Origin: Antedon mediterranea
Lineage: Eukaryota; Echinodermata; Crinoidea; Comatulida; Antedonidae
Length of the DNA stretch: 64,000 nt
Reading direction: 5' to 3'
NCBI RefSeq assembly: GCF_964355755.1
Contig: NC_092674.1
Coordinates: 29,190,001-29,254,000 of the forward strand
Part shown: positions 15,801 to 25,989 of the stretch, piece by piece
Layout of the letters: each line of letters begins with the position of its first letter
Position numbering within the stretch: the first letter of the stretch is position 1
The notes under the pieces: model-generated
Seen by the model: the letters and a program-made list of their open reading frames with translations, nothing else
What the model was told of the DNA's origin: nothing
The model's database searches: none
Translations under genes and position numbers: made by a program

Positions 15801-15865
15801 CCAAGAGCTGATAAGAAAAAGTCCAACTTCCCTGACCAGGATTGTCGTTCACTATCATTACCCAT
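852..15865 (-). CDS. SLC6-family Na+/Cl--coupled amino-acid transporter (glycine/GABA-like), 602 aa
   Basis: This is a plasma-membrane neurotransmitter:sodium symporter. The coding exons, from the 5' end, are 15865-15739, 15516-15385, 14326-14068, 13667-13535, 11882-11748, 11433-11330, 10902-10778, 8979-8867, 3226-3083, 2457-2358, 2151-2051, 1765-1595 and 1016-852. All borders are GT/AG and all phases agree. Exon 1 carries TM1 with [18 protein letters not shown] after an N-terminus of only about 11 residues. Exon 3 holds the extracellular loop 2 cysteine pair ([12 protein letters not shown]) and two NVT glycosylation sequons. Exon 6 has [14 protein letters not shown] (TM6). The residue matching the amine-binding Asp of SERT/DAT is Gly, which fits an amino-acid rather than a monoamine carrier. 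TM6 and the loop 2 motif most resemble glycine transporters, while other stretches resemble GAT1, so the exact substrate is open. The protein ends in DSKV, a class I PDZ-ligand pattern. Confidence 0.93.
1339..1458 (+). mobile_element. TWA-MITE copy 1
   Basis: Both ends match the terminal repeat (aaagctctgtctacactatc and its complement). The internal unit is present once. It lies in the last SLC6 intron. Confidence 0.8.
2710..3045 (-). mobile_element. tRNA-headed SINE (family 2)
   Basis: Read on the minus strand, the head (about 3045-2975) has A-box-like TGGCTTGGTGGTT and B-box GGTTCGAGTCC. The body ends in a tail (about 2810-2860) also seen beside the LINE at 27.3 kb. The copy near 59.4-59.6 kb is colinear with it. 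It sits between SLC6 exons 9 and 10. It is a retroposed tRNA-like sequence, not a working tRNA gene. Confidence 0.7.
3497..3647. mobile_element. Small mariner-type MITE
   Basis: The ends TACAGTAGAAC...GTTCTACTGTA form inverted repeats of about 25 bp, including ataagaGGACACC-like subterminal matches. They are flanked by TA. The length is 151 bp with no coding content. TA-flanked ACAGTAGAAC ends are typical of Tc1/mariner-derived MITEs. Confidence 0.65.
4559..4793. mobile_element. Inverted-repeat element, CTGCAG family, copy 1
   Basis: The left end (ggataatgtcaaattattct, then actgcagttactgcagta) is mirrored by the right end, which closes with ttttgacatgttccc. The element is about 235 bp and non-coding. 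A second copy lies 2 kb downstream in the same intron. Confidence 0.7.
5341..5618. mobile_element. Inverted-repeat element with AAAGATACATTGTCCCC ends
   Basis: The 17-bp ends match with one mismatch (AAAGATACATTGTCCCC against AAAGATATATTGTCCCC on the other strand). The interior is AT-rich and non-coding. A longer relative with similar ends lies at 9940-10678. Confidence 0.65.
6549..6769. mobile_element. Inverted-repeat element, CTGCAG family, copy 2
   Basis: It has the same ends as the copy at 4559-4793: ggaatcatgtcaaattatta and ctgcagttactg at the left, ctgcagtaactgcagtag and gacatggttcc at the right. Confidence 0.7.
7445..7765 (+). mobile_element. tRNA-headed SINE (family 1), most complete copy
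   Basis: The head has A box TGGCCGAGCGGTTAAG and B box GGTTCGAGGCTC, spaced as in a long-variable-arm (Leu/Ser-like) tRNA. A body with aaggactataaa, gtaggtccagtgtacac and ctttaaagaacc follows, then a tail of caattcaattcaa. Relatives are at 43.77 kb (+) and 48.4 kb (-). The SINE body and further copies argue against a functional tRNA gene. Confidence 0.8.
8525..8785 (+). repeat. Short AT-rich tandem repeat (TTTTCAATCAAATG type)
   Basis: Repeated, slightly varied units built on ttttcaatcaaatgtca and ttcaatcaaatggcaataaa run for about 260 bases, just inside intron 8 next to exon 8. Confidence 0.75.
9199..9318. repeat. Perfect 45-bp inverted repeat with 30-bp spacer
   Basis: Positions 9199-9243 and 9274-9318 are exact reverse complements. 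The spacer and flanks hold a second, overlapping inverted pair (9258-9273 with 9316-9331) and a direct repeat gggtacaggtactttat (9188 and 9243). The pattern looks like a template switch rather than a transposon. Confidence 0.9.
9940..10678. mobile_element. Longer relative of the AAAGAT...TTGTCCCC element
   Basis: The left end is aaagatgtacagtattgtcc and the right end is ggagacaatacatcttt, resembling the ends of the 5341-5618 element. The span is 739 bp, non-coding, in SLC6 intron 7. The boundaries are less certain because a further aaagatgtattg occurs inside at about 10563. Confidence 0.45.
11971..12110. mobile_element. Possible hAT-like MITE (CAGGGG...GGATCCA ends)
   Basis: The left end caggggcagatccaggattt is mirrored loosely by catggatccacc near the right. 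A similar pair (caggggagaac ... cccctggatccacccctgta) lies at 52109-52245, and single ends are near 11078 and 15025. CAGGGGYGGATCCAG-type ends are seen in hAT elements. I could not confirm an 8-bp target duplication. Confidence 0.4.
12680..13230 (+). mobile_element. 5'-truncated non-LTR retrotransposon (LINE) 3' end
   Basis: A reading frame of 107 codons (12700-13020) resembles the C-terminal tail of LINE reverse-transcriptase polyproteins, with [19 protein letters not shown], a following [15 protein letters not shown] motif and FQRLPNT at the end. A non-coding 3' part finishes in aaataaataaatgg. There is no upstream catalytic domain, so it is a dead 5'-truncated copy in SLC6 intron 4. Confidence 0.7.
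13947..14060 (+). mobile_element. TWA-MITE copy 2, truncated at the SLC6 exon 3 donor
   Basis: The left end is intact (aaagctctgtttacactatc). The right half is missing and the element stops about 7 bases from the exon 3 splice donor (14067). Confidence 0.75.
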
Positions 15866-18120
15866 GTTTGTTTAAAAATTACCTTACAAATATAAAAAAA
15901 CAATTATTAAGATTAATTGTCCCACCAGAATATGAGTTTCTTCTTTTTTTTTACAATTTTTTAAATGCTATACCTACTGTTGCATTTCATTTTGACCAAA
16001 ACATTTATGATAAAAAAGCCAAATAACTGAAAAGTTAATCGGAAGCCCATAAACCACTTATTTTGTCTCTTTGAAAAATTGTAAAATTAAGTGCTAGTAT
16101 CTTAACTTTTGCGTTGTATTTATTTTTTCAGTTCTACCAATAGAATATAATTTTTTAAATATAATAATACATAAATTATAAACATCATTATAATTAAATA
16201 GCTTTTTACTAAATGCCGAAAAGGTCAGGTTTAAACGTTTTATTTATTTATTTTATTTATTTTATTTTATTCAATTTTCAGGCACAACAATACATGACAA
16301 TACAGCGGTGCAGCACCCTGGGGATTGCCATGAGTGCAAAGCCTTCTGGACGTTAATATATTTAATTTTTTGGAAGAATATTGTGTACCGCAAACCCGAC
16401 TAATTATTATGATAATGTACACAAATGGTGGCCTGCCTAAAAGTTGCAGGTAGACTTGACGATAAACTGTAGGCAGAATAAACACAAAAACGGGTTTTAA
16501 CGTTTCTGTTTTGTGGTATAACCGCCTTCTGCCATATTCCCTTTAATTGGAAATGCTGCATTGTGTGTACCGCGGACCAGTGAGAATGAACACTACACAC
16601 GGCTATGGCTTGCCTAAAAGTTGCTGGTATAGCAAGACCTGTTTAATAAATGTCTATATAAAACCATAAGAGTGATTGCCGCAACTGTTATTTAAAACAA
16701 AAAATAGTCTGGGTTTTTGGTTGAATTTAACCATTTATTTTGTCTTTTTCTAAGTGAAAACATCACTTTTTTCCTTGTTCTTTTTTCTAAGGAAAGTGAT
16801 TAACTTTATTAAAACTACAAAATAACCTATTCAAAGTCTAATATAATTAATAGCAAATGAAGTTGTGATAGAATAAATGGGCAGACATATATAGTAGGCT
16901 TCATTGAACGTCAATACGGGTCTTTCACATAATACAATCTGCACAATTGAAACATTCCAACACTATTCAGAATTGGATTTGGTACTTTTACGTTATGTTT
17001 GATAAAAAGGGCTTTCTTTGTTCTTTGTTTGTCTTTTAATGCCCTTAGATTTTATGTTAAAAGAAAATAGCTATGTATAGTTTTTCAAAATTATAAGCAG
17101 CTATTTTCTTTTAACATAAAAGCTAAAGCCATCCAAATACAATAAAAAGTACAAGCCCTTTTTTTTGATCAAACAAAAGTACCAAATCCATTTCTAAATT
17201 TGGTATGGAATTATTTTCAAAGAGAAAAAGAGGCCTTTCTTATTTTGTTCACTATGGTTTACTGATTTCCAAAACAGTAGGCGGCTATTTTATTTTTGTG
17301 ACTTTGAAAAGGCCAACCACAAAGCATGCTGATGGAAATTTCCAGTATCATATAAAGTATTTAAAGAGCACAAATCATAATGGCAATATCATAATATTCA
17401 ACATAATAAAACATTATTATTATTATTAGTGTAGGAGGTTGTTGTTCACTATTTACTGGTAGGCCTTATTACTAGTATAAAAACAAACTTTATGGTTTAT
17501 GATTAATATATTGTTGCCAATAACTGTATATATTACAAAACCTCTATAATTGAAAATTAATTCATTGGGAAATACATCAAAATAAATCTAGCTCAGATAT
17601 TTGAACATTTTATGAACATTGGGTCAGCAATTCCCTGTTTATGTTCCATCTGTCAACAATCAGCACAGTAAATGTTTAGTCGCCATGCAAATGGGTTTTT
17701 CCATGACGCTGCAGGTCATTAAATATTCTCAACATACATTAAATAAACACAGACGTGTGTAATGCATCATAAAAACATAATAAATACATGTATTTACATT
17801 TAATAGGTTAGGTCTACAGAGCATGTCATGTAAGCTAACATGTTAAAACCAAAAGTAAACGTGCGTCATCCACACCCATACCAGCCATTCATTGTATAAG
17901 GCCTCCCTATCTACGCTTAATTACGGCCAAAATGTGAAAAGGCAAACTACTTCGCCTGCTTTATGATCATATCATATTGGATATGGGGTTTTATCTGATG
18001 ATAATCCATAAGAACAACAATAGTGTACTCACCCTGTAAAATGTACGGCACTCGACTGTTTTGGTTTTTCTTTCTGAAGGACCTGCCAAATGAATGAATA
18101 CAATCTCAGATAAGATCAAA
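15866..18120 (-). other. 5' UTR exons and intron 1 of the SLC6 gene
   Basis: A non-coding first exon is predicted at about 18120-18033. It ends in CAGG followed by GTGAGT (donor at 18032). It joins an acceptor at 15883/15882, 17 bases upstream of the ATG at 15865. The intron contains an imperfect 218-bp palindrome (16973-17190) and two diverged direct repeats around 16373-16640. The transcription start is not determined. Confidence 0.55.
16973..17190. mobile_element. 218-bp imperfect palindrome
   Basis: The outer arms ggatttggtacttttacg and its counterpart caaaagtaccaaatcc pair, as do aaaagggctt and aagccctttt. The inner arms tatgttaaaagaaaatagct and agctattttcttttaacata are nearly perfect. 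It is probably a fold-back MITE in SLC6 intron 1. Confidence 0.65.
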
Positions 18121-18490
18121 GTGCATACGCTACTACTAATACTATAGTACCCGCCCTCAATTGGTAAAACGTGATTGGCTGAAGCTATTTAAGTCAAGGA
18201 TATGCACCGCCTTTTCCTCACTTCAATCAGTGACATAATCCTCGATGATTTGCTCCGCCCAGCAGGGTTGATAATCAGCTGGGGGCCACGACGTACAAAT
18301 TATCAGAGAGCGCGGTAGATAGAAAATACTTTGTACGTAGACGCGCGTATATTACCCGCACATTAAGAGGCGCGCGCGTACTTACGTGGCGGTTACTAGC
18401 GGCGACTATCTCTCTATGGTAATTACGCACGCTCTTGTGTTACGGGCAACGAACGTTATCATGACAACATGTCTCCTAACAAAACTTAAC
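18121..18490. promoter_or_regulatory. Divergent promoter interval, SLC6 (-) / CNBD2-like (+)
   Basis: This gap of about 370 bp separates the two head-to-head genes. It is clearly richer in G+C and CpG than the surroundings (gcgcggtag, acgcgcg, ggcgcgcgcg). A shared CpG-rich bidirectional promoter is inferred; no transcription start can be read from the sequence. Confidence 0.5.
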
Positions 18491-18534
18491 TCTTATCATT
18501 GTTTGAGAGGGGGTGGCGGCATTATCAATGTGAG

Positions 18535-21500
18535 ATGGACCGGTTTACATCAATATCAGACGTAAATGAAGGATCCTCTTCCACTGCAAGAAATTACAGT
18601 CGCACCGATACACCACCTCCTGATATTCTGGATGAAGAAAATGTTGTATTAGCGAAGCGACGTGGTGGCCAGTTACTGACTACTGATGGACCACTTCTAC
18701 TAACGAAGGTGGCACTTCCTCCAGTTAACTGCGGTGAAGACGACGACGATGATAATAACAGCGAATACGATTACAATGATGATGATATAACTAGGTTGCA
18801 GGAAGAGACTAAAGTTGAGCAAGAGGCACCCGTATCTGCTGCTACAAGTGATGTCAAGGAGGAAGTTTCTGAAACACGTCCACTTCAAAATACAGGTCTA
18901 GGTCTACTAGCAGAACCAATATCCGTCACGGTGGTATGTGGTATTTTCCCATCGCTTATCACCCTCACTCATAAGTTTGGTAAAAAAAAAATAGCATTAA
19001 ACTAATGTCATTACACAGAGTAAAGAACAGTGTAAGAAGAGAGCACAACGCGAGTAATTTGATCTTCTTATGATTGGTGCGTTGCGCACTACGTCATTGT
19101 GTTGCGTCCAAATGGCAACAAGCAGCTTAATGGTTACGTTGATATAATAACCCAGTTTTTATTAATTAATGTTTTGTCTAGCCGAAAACTGGCATCGACA
19201 GATTCCGTGCGTTGGTGAATATGGTAAAAAATAACTTGAAATGGGCAAACGCGTTAGGTAGCCAAGACGACGACGCTAACGAAGTCCATCATGTTGAAGG
19301 CGAGGAAATGCTTACGTTTAACGTGGATGCATTTAAAGGTACTATTGTTCTCTATTTTATTGTCTATTGTCAGAGATTTTGCTTGGTAAGTCTACATAAA
19401 TCTGAATCGCAATTGATTCAAAATTTGGGAAACATTATGTAACTTATGCCATTGTTGGTCAATAGTTTATTTGACTAAATTCTAGGGATCGACCCGTCGA
19501 TAGTTTCCCCTTGCGTTGCGTCTTATCTGAATATAGGTTCAACGCAACACAGGAACGTAACGCAACGATTTGAGCAATCACAAGCGATGGATTATTCGAA
19601 CTGTCGCTTGTGGTGATTGGTCAACTCCTCAACATTGTGTGTAGCGTGTTCGTGGAAATTTGATTTTATGTTCAATGTACATTCGAAATTTCAGCCAACG
19701 TCCAAGCAGTGAACCCACTGACGCCAGAAATCAAGATGATACTGTGCACACACTCATGGAATCGTAGTACCAGTAATATCAAAACAGTTTTTAAATTCCT
19801 CAACAAGGTAACCCACATGTTTTGCCCAAACTCTGATGTTAATTCCATTTATCTAATTGTATACTACTGAAACAATGTGTTATAACGCTTAAAGCTCTGT
19901 CTATCTCACATTCAAACTTTATGTGATGTGCCCATATAGACATGATGATGTCATATCACTACCATACTTGTGCATATCACTACCATATTTGGGCAGATCA
20001 CACTTTTTTTTGTCAAACTAGTTTGATAGTGTAGACAGAACTTAAAGAAAATGTATTTTGATAAACATATTTGGGGCAAATGATTCATTTGTACATTTTT
20101 TTCCTAAAGCTGACGTTCTTTGATAAATATTCTCATACGGTAAAAATGGAGCTTGCTTCAGTGCTGTACTACGAGAAATTCGAGGAAGGCAGAGTTCTAG
20201 TGAAACAGGGACATCCTGGCCGGTCGTTCTACTACATCCTGTCTGGAAGCGTCATTATTGAAGTCACTGAAGAAGATGCTCGCACTGGTCAGTAAAGCTT
20301 TCTGTCTAGACTATCAAACTAAAAAAGTGAGATTTGCCAAAATATGGTAGTGATATCACCGTGTCCATTATGGGCTACAGAGTGTAGACAAAGCTTTAAG
20401 TTGATTTTCTTTGTAGGCCTATTTATATGGATTTATAACAAAATACTGTAGTATTTTTTCGGAGTCGTTCAAGTTTTGGTAATGTCCTCCTAATCACACT
20501 TCACACACTTTGGTTTGGCGTTTCTTATCACTCGATACGGATACTAGAACACTGACAATACATTTATTCTATAATCCCATGGGTTACTGTATAATGTCTC
20601 CTGACACAATAACCTCTTTAAAAATAAGCGCGTTATTATAATACATTATAATTTTCCTCTTTTTTTTAACGCACAGGTGAGAAAAAGACGCAGGTTGTAG
20701 GAGAGACGCCAGCCGGATCCGCCTTCGGAGAATTAGCGTTACTTCACGAAACCAAAAGAACAGCTACTATAGTGTGTAAAGGTATATAAAAACAGTTTAT
20801 GAATGATTCGAACTGCGCATTAGATAATAGCGACATTTTCACGACTGGTCACGTGACTCGACTACGCAGCTACCGAGTCAAAGTCACTTGCGCATGCTCA
20901 GAAACATGCACAACATGACTATTAGACTCAATAGCGTCTTGATTCATGAGCACACATTTTATTTTGTTTTATGCAGGCGATTCTGAATTTCTCCGAGTTG
21001 ATAAACCAGACTTCGATATGGTGCTAAGGAGGAGTTACCAACAAGAATGGGATAACGGTATGACAGCCTTGAAGTCGCTAATAACCTTCGAAGATTGGAC
21101 TGAGGAAGAATTACAATCAGCCATAGACCGCTGCACATTTGAAGAATATCCTCCAAATACAGTAAGTGTAAGGAGAGTAGGCCTACGACACCTTGATTTG
21201 CATGGTAATTCCACAATAGGGCCTACGTGCAGACGCACTAGCCGATTCTCAAAAGCTTGTACGGGCGAATCATCGTAAACGTCAGCTAAAATAAGCATGC
21301 GTGTATCAATGTTTCCATCTTCCAAGCTCCTCTCTATGCCTGCGTATAAGCTTGAGCTTTTGATTCGCGCGAACAAATAATTGGCTTAATGCATGATTGA
21401 ATTGTACGATACAGCATGCGAAGCACACGTGCATAGAACCTAACCTTTTTCCTTCCTTCCATGATACAGTATCATACGTCCAGTAATGGAACACATGAGT

Positions 21501-22538
21501 TTCTGTGTACGGAATCTTTCTGGAAAAATGTTTAGATGTTGAGACACGGTGCTGAAAATCGTGCTAAAACGTACCGCAAATGTAGGAATTGATCAACTAT
21601 TGGTATTTTTAATTGTTAGGTGATTCTGAGCGACCCAGAACAGGCTCCTGATCACGTCTACTTCATCAAGTCCGGGGAGTGCAAGATAGTCCGAGATGTG
21701 ACGTTAATAAAAAGTAATCTACCGTTTGGTCACGTCAAACTATCGCTTCCTCCGTATACGCCAGAAATGGACGTGGAACCCGAGTTTCTAAGTAAATATC
21801 AAGGCAATTTACACAATGCAACCCTACACATATGCACATTTGGAAAAGGACGATTCTTTGGCGTAGGTAATGTGATCAAGTGTGTTTTTATGTGATAAGA
21901 ATGAATGAACAAACTATCGCAACGCAACGACGTACTGTGGCACAACGCAAGTGAGTTTACCATTCACAAGCGATAGTTCCGAAGATCCATCGTGATTGGT
22001 CAAATTACGTCATTGCGTTTCGTCTACGTGTGCAAAAACGATGGCCTGTGGCACAACGCAACTGAGTTGACCAATCACAAGCAATAGTTCGGAAGATCCA
22101 TCGTGATTGGTCAAATTACGTCATTGCGTTTCGTCCACGTAGGAGCCAGACTTAAAGAAATAAATACCAATAATATGTTACTTAGTTGTTAAACATTATC
22201 TTGTTAGTTTAAGATTTTAATTTAAAAATGATTTTGGTTTTTAAGGCGAGGATCTTCGAAAAACCCACATCATTTCCATCGGTAAAGTTGAGTGTATTTT
22301 GGTAGCGCGAGTTGCGTTTCTTTTTCACAACCACGGAAGGTGTATCGCACCGATGAAACAGAGTGTCGAGGAGCTGATACCATCACGAGAAGACGCTTTT
22401 AATAGCTACATAGAAGGTATTAAATGGAGAAATTATAAACGTGGACTTGTTAAGGAGTTGGTAAACAGACGACACATACCAAATAACACGACGATGGCGG
22501 AAGTTCCGCTGGTATTACGGCGGGAAACTCAGCGGTGA
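18535..22538 (+). CDS. CNBD2: Cyclic-nucleotide-binding-domain protein, CNBD2-like, 558 aa
   Basis: The exons are 18535-18933, 19182-19338, 19695-19807, 20110-20287, 20677-20781, 20977-21161, 21620-21866 and 22246-22538. All are GT/AG with matching phases. The ATG at 18535 is the first in frame after an out-of-frame ATG at 18528. Residues 1-133 are acidic and probably disordered (CGEDDDDDNNSEYDYNDDD). The first CNB domain is at about 235-345, with phosphate-binding cassette FGELALLHETKRTATIVC. The Glu and Arg that bind cyclic nucleotide in PKA-type domains are both present. A second, less typical CNB fold is at about 370-465 (KGRFFGVGEDL). Human CNBD2 has a similar length (about 576 aa) and is linked to spermatogenesis; that role is inferred here. 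AATAAA signals follow near 22555 and 22597. Confidence 0.87.
19508..19660. repeat. Foldback repeat, AACGCAA/TGATTGG type
   Basis: The segment has inverted matches caacgcaac...gttgcgt and caatcacaagcga...tcgcttgtggtgattgg. Related pieces lie at 19040-19110 and 21935-22143, all in introns of the CNBD2-like gene. Confidence 0.6.
19889..20045 (+). mobile_element. TWA-MITE copy 3
   Basis: Both ends are present, flanked by TAA on each side (gctTAA|agctctg and gaact|TAAag). It has two internal units and lies in CNBD2-like intron 3. Confidence 0.85.
20293..20398 (-). mobile_element. TWA-MITE copy 4, starting 5 bases inside intron 4
   Basis: It has diverged ends (taaagctttctgtctagact ... gtgtagacaaagcttta). 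The left end begins 5 bases after the exon 4 splice donor at 20288. Confidence 0.75.
21935..22143 (+). repeat. Tandem pair of 111-bp AACGCAA/TGATTGG repeats
   Basis: Two near-identical units start with ctgtggcacaacgcaa at 21935 and 22046. Each holds tgattggtcaaattacgtca and an inverted caatcacaagc. They are in the last intron of the CNBD2-like gene. Confidence 0.85.
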
Positions 22539-22954
22539 CATAAAAAAAACAACAACAAAATAAAACTACTTAATATACACCTATTGAAAAGAGTAAATAA
22601 AGTGTTTAAGTTGAAATCTGTAAATGGTTCTTTTTAGTATAACTTATAATTAAGAAAGTACTGGTAACATTTCAGATTGTGCTGGGTTTGTAACGTTGCA
22701 AAAAAGGTCATAGGTCAGTCACCATACAAAAAGTATCAAATATACAAAAGTATCAAACATTTTAAGATTCGGTCAAACATTAAATAATATCATACGGTTG
22801 TCTGTACTATTACTAAAATTAAGGAAATAGTTCAATAGGGGTTTAGGACAAATATAGGGATTGTACTTTTTGATGATGCATAAGATATAAAAGGAATTAG
22901 TTTAAAAGTACCTGCATCCTGTATCCTCGCCATGCCTTAACATCCTTGACTACT

Positions 22955-22967
22955 ATGGTATATAAAA
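22955..22967 (+). promoter_or_regulatory. TATA box of LamG copy 1
   Basis: ATGGTATATAAAA lies 33 bases or more upstream of the exon-1 ATG at 23000. The preceding block (catgccttaacatccttgac) is shared with the promoters of copies 2 and 3. Confidence 0.75.
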
Positions 22968-22999
22968 TGAGGCCTTAGGTAACATTCAATTCAGTGAAG

Positions 23000-24339
23000 A
23001 TGAAATCTGGAAGGTATATAGAGCTGTTGCTCCTGGCCGCTATCTATTTCAGCAGTGTACATGTAAACGCTTGCCAAGATTCACAATGCTATCGTCCACG
23101 TAAGTGTATTTTAATATAAATAATTTAATATTTTGCAATCTTACCGAAAAAAAAAATTATAGATCTCTAAAATATTTCTCGAAGGAAGATGAAAGTGAAA
23201 ACTCATAGCGTTGAAAACAAATCGGCGTCGTTTGTGAATATAATATTTTGGTATTTATTTGCATCAGTAACTGTATAACACTTGTATATCTTTAAGTAAA
23301 CCAGAGAATGGTGAGATTAGTGTCACTTATTTCTGAGTAAATTTGACTTTCACATATAGACCTACTTATCTTTTTCTTATCCAATTTACACAGACGAGCG
23401 GTAACGGTAAGCACAAAACCGCGTAGCTTGTCCCACGTTGAATCTGTATCTATCCTGAGCGGAACCGTCCGTCCGCTCCAAATTTTGTGTAGGTGGTCAT
23501 AAGGAATAACATCGAGTCTATGTTTTTATTACCGTTACCGCTTGTCTGTGTAAATCAGCCTTTAGAGGGCAGTTCTGTTAATAATCTTTCGTCTTGCAGA
23601 AATTCTCCCTGACCATCACTGGAAACTTGATGGATGTCCAAGAGACAGGACTATTTGTAGTAGTAGCTGCAGCCAAGAAGAGCTTCCAGAAACAGTTGTC
23701 AGTCCAACTGGTATCAAGTCAAGATCTTTGCCAACAGTATACGGTCCAAATGGCAACTGCGCCGTGTACCTAGACCGAGCTCATTCAGATGCACTTGACT
23801 TCGGGGAATTCGGCAACACTTGATTGACCCGCTTAGAACTTTTCAAGAGAGGTTTAACCGTCAGTGTATGGCTCAAGATTGATACGAGCCTCAATGGCCG
23901 GATGTACTACGTCAGTTCTGGCGTGAAATCGACAGCAAGTCACGGTATATCCATTTTCGGAAGCAGGAATTTCGAATCGGTTCGTGATAGATTCGTTCTC
24001 ACAGTACGTCTTAAAGATCTAAACCACAATTGGGAAGCAAATACTTCCGAACTCAAACGAAATGGTCGGTGGACACATGTAGCTTTTACATGGAGTCATC
24101 GCCATGGTCTCCGAGTCTTTATCGACGGACAAGCACTAGCGCTGGATAAATTCGGAACTGAAACACCAAATAATGATATCAACCAATACACAAGACTAAC
24201 GATTGGTCGACCGAACAGTGAGAAGAATTATTTTGGAACCTCTGGCTTTTCAGATTTGAAAATATATTACCAACGCCTAGAGGATCATGAGATTGCAGAA
24301 GCCTTCACCAATGAAAGCCTTCTTAAAACTGTCGCCTAA
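23000..24339 (+). pseudogene. LamG/jelly-roll secreted protein, copy 1, with in-frame TGA
   Basis: Exon 1 is 23000-23099 (signal peptide MKSGRYIELLLLAAIYFSS) and exon 2 is 23600-24339. The reading frame matches copies 2 and 3 throughout, except that codon 108 (23821-23823) is TGA where the others have TGT (Cys). The second Cys seven residues later is Phe. The frame stays open for 171 more codons with no other defect, so the stop looks young, polymorphic or a sequencing error. As read, it would give a 107-aa product lacking most of the LamG fold. The promoter and poly(A) signal (AATAAA at 24523) are intact. A DNA transposon lies in its intron at 23381-23560. Confidence 0.75.
23381..23560. mobile_element. 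MITE with TTTACACAGACGAGCGG ends, copy 1
   Basis: The ends ccaatttacacagacgagcg and cgcttgtctgtgtaaatcag are inverted repeats. The interior holds ggtaacgg and a gataga block. The copy at 41424-41606 is in the opposite orientation. Confidence 0.8.
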
Positions 24340-25905
24340 ACCAAGATGTTGTGGTTGATGGTCAATTTTGACCTTTTTATAAATCATGAATTAATTAAAT
24401 AACAAATCAATAGTAACCATTATAACATATTATTCTTGGTTGATTTAAAACCTTTTCTTCTTGATAAAATAGTTTAAAGGTTTCTACGTTTCCACGTACT
24501 TTTTTGTTACATTTTCTCCTGTAATAAATTGATCTAATACAAAAGACAGAAGCAACCATGTTTGTTGTTTGATCTAATTAACGGAGATACTAGGCTAATG
24601 TAGTATGGAACAGACTGTAGGCTTATACAACATCTCCTTCGTCATGGTTAAATGAGAGAGGATTTGTATATGAGATCAATGTATCTTGCCGCCAAAGCCA
24701 GTGGTGTCACAGATATGAGCGCTCACTGGCTAAACCAAGGGGCCTCAGACTGAACAGTCCAAATGCAATGCAGCATTGGAGGTCCCCCAAGGAGTGCTAA
24801 ACCAGGGGCCTTTTCCACGGCAGGAACCGCGGTTTGAGTTCGATTAGGTTCAGTGATTGACTTGACGTAGATATCCTAAGCACCACAACAATAAATCTAT
24901 AAAAATCCGAGTCCGCGGTCTAGCCACACATATTATTATTAAAAACAACATGTTTGGATTACGTAACTTTAATTAGCTTTAAGCATTTCTAGAACAACAT
25001 AAGAGTCCAAAATAAACAAAATACATATCTAATAATAATTAAAACTACGGTCGAAAAAATTACTTTTCCGTCATCCAATTGTGATGAAATAAAAAACATT
25101 TTTCATCCACATTTTTTTTCTGCTAAATTTATACTGGGTACATATAGGCTACATTTCAATAGAGCACTCACTAGTGTGCACACAAGATATACAGGATACC
25201 TTTCGTTATTGATATTTATTTACAGAATGTCCCATTTTTATAAAATTAATTAAAATTAATATTTATAATGGCAATAAGATACGGTAAATCTCGCAACGAA
25301 ATCATTATTATGGGATATTTTCGAAAAACGCATGCGTAGAGTGAGGTGTGACTTAGCTAAGGAGTGACTTTAAATAGGCGTATGATAGCCGATTGATGTA
25401 TAGTAGTCATATTCGATAGTCCATCGCTATGTTCACATTTAAATATTTAAAGCTCTATGGATATTATTAGTTTATTTTAATAATGAAATAAAACTACATT
25501 TACACAGTATTAACTTTGCATAATATTATTGTTTTTGTTATATTTACGTGTTTAATGCTATACTTTGTAATGTTTATATTTTTTATTTTAGATTGTAAAA
25601 GGATCCCAATGGAAATAAGCTGATAAGCTTTTTGGGCTATCCTGGAAAATCTTTTATAAATGTATTATTTGTAATGTCCGTAATTTATGTTATCACTTTG
25701 TATGTATTTTTTATGATGATTTTCCAAATAAATTCAAATCAAATCAAATCATATTCCGGATTACGAAAATACAGTTAACCTTATCGTTAAAAGGAACTGT
25801 ACAGTCAGTCTATCCACTAATATATTAGAAAGGAAATAGCTACTACTTCCACTAAATAAACTCATTTCCATGTCACACCATAACATCCTTGATGCTATGG
25901 TATAT
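24340..25905. other. Spacer between LamG copies 1 and 2
   Basis: It holds the 3' UTR of copy 1, a possible SINE remnant at about 24690-24920 (B-box-like gagttcgatta) and a LINE 3' end at 25590-25750. There is no coding exon. Confidence 0.5.
25590..25750 (+). mobile_element. LINE 3'-end fragment with AAATC tail
   Basis: The block aggatcccaatggaaataag...tgggctatcctgg is followed by an AT-rich stretch and a tail of caaatcaaatcaaatc. This is the usual form of a 5'-truncated CR1/L2-like retrotransposon 3' end; the family is inferred. Confidence 0.5.
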
Positions 25906-25906
25906 A

Positions 25907-25919
25907 AAAGGTCATGCTT
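25907..25919 (+). promoter_or_regulatory. TATA box of LamG copy 2
   Basis: ATGGTATATAAAA follows cataacatccttgatgct, the same block as in the other copies. The ATG is at 25990. A further 5' stretch (cgttaaaa, cttccactaaataaa) is shared with copy 3. Confidence 0.8.
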
Positions 25920-25989
25920 GAGAACCTTCATCTAGTGTGAATATTGACTATTGTTCCTACTGTAGGCCTGTACTATAACGTACGGCAAG

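Noticed and set aside
23821-23823. Selenocysteine reading of the TGA in LamG copy 1
   Set aside because: The position is Cys in paralogues, which made it tempting, but no convincing SECIS-like hairpin (ATGA...AA...GA core) is visible in the 3' UTR, and the partner Cys is lost as well. A nonsense mutation or error is simpler.
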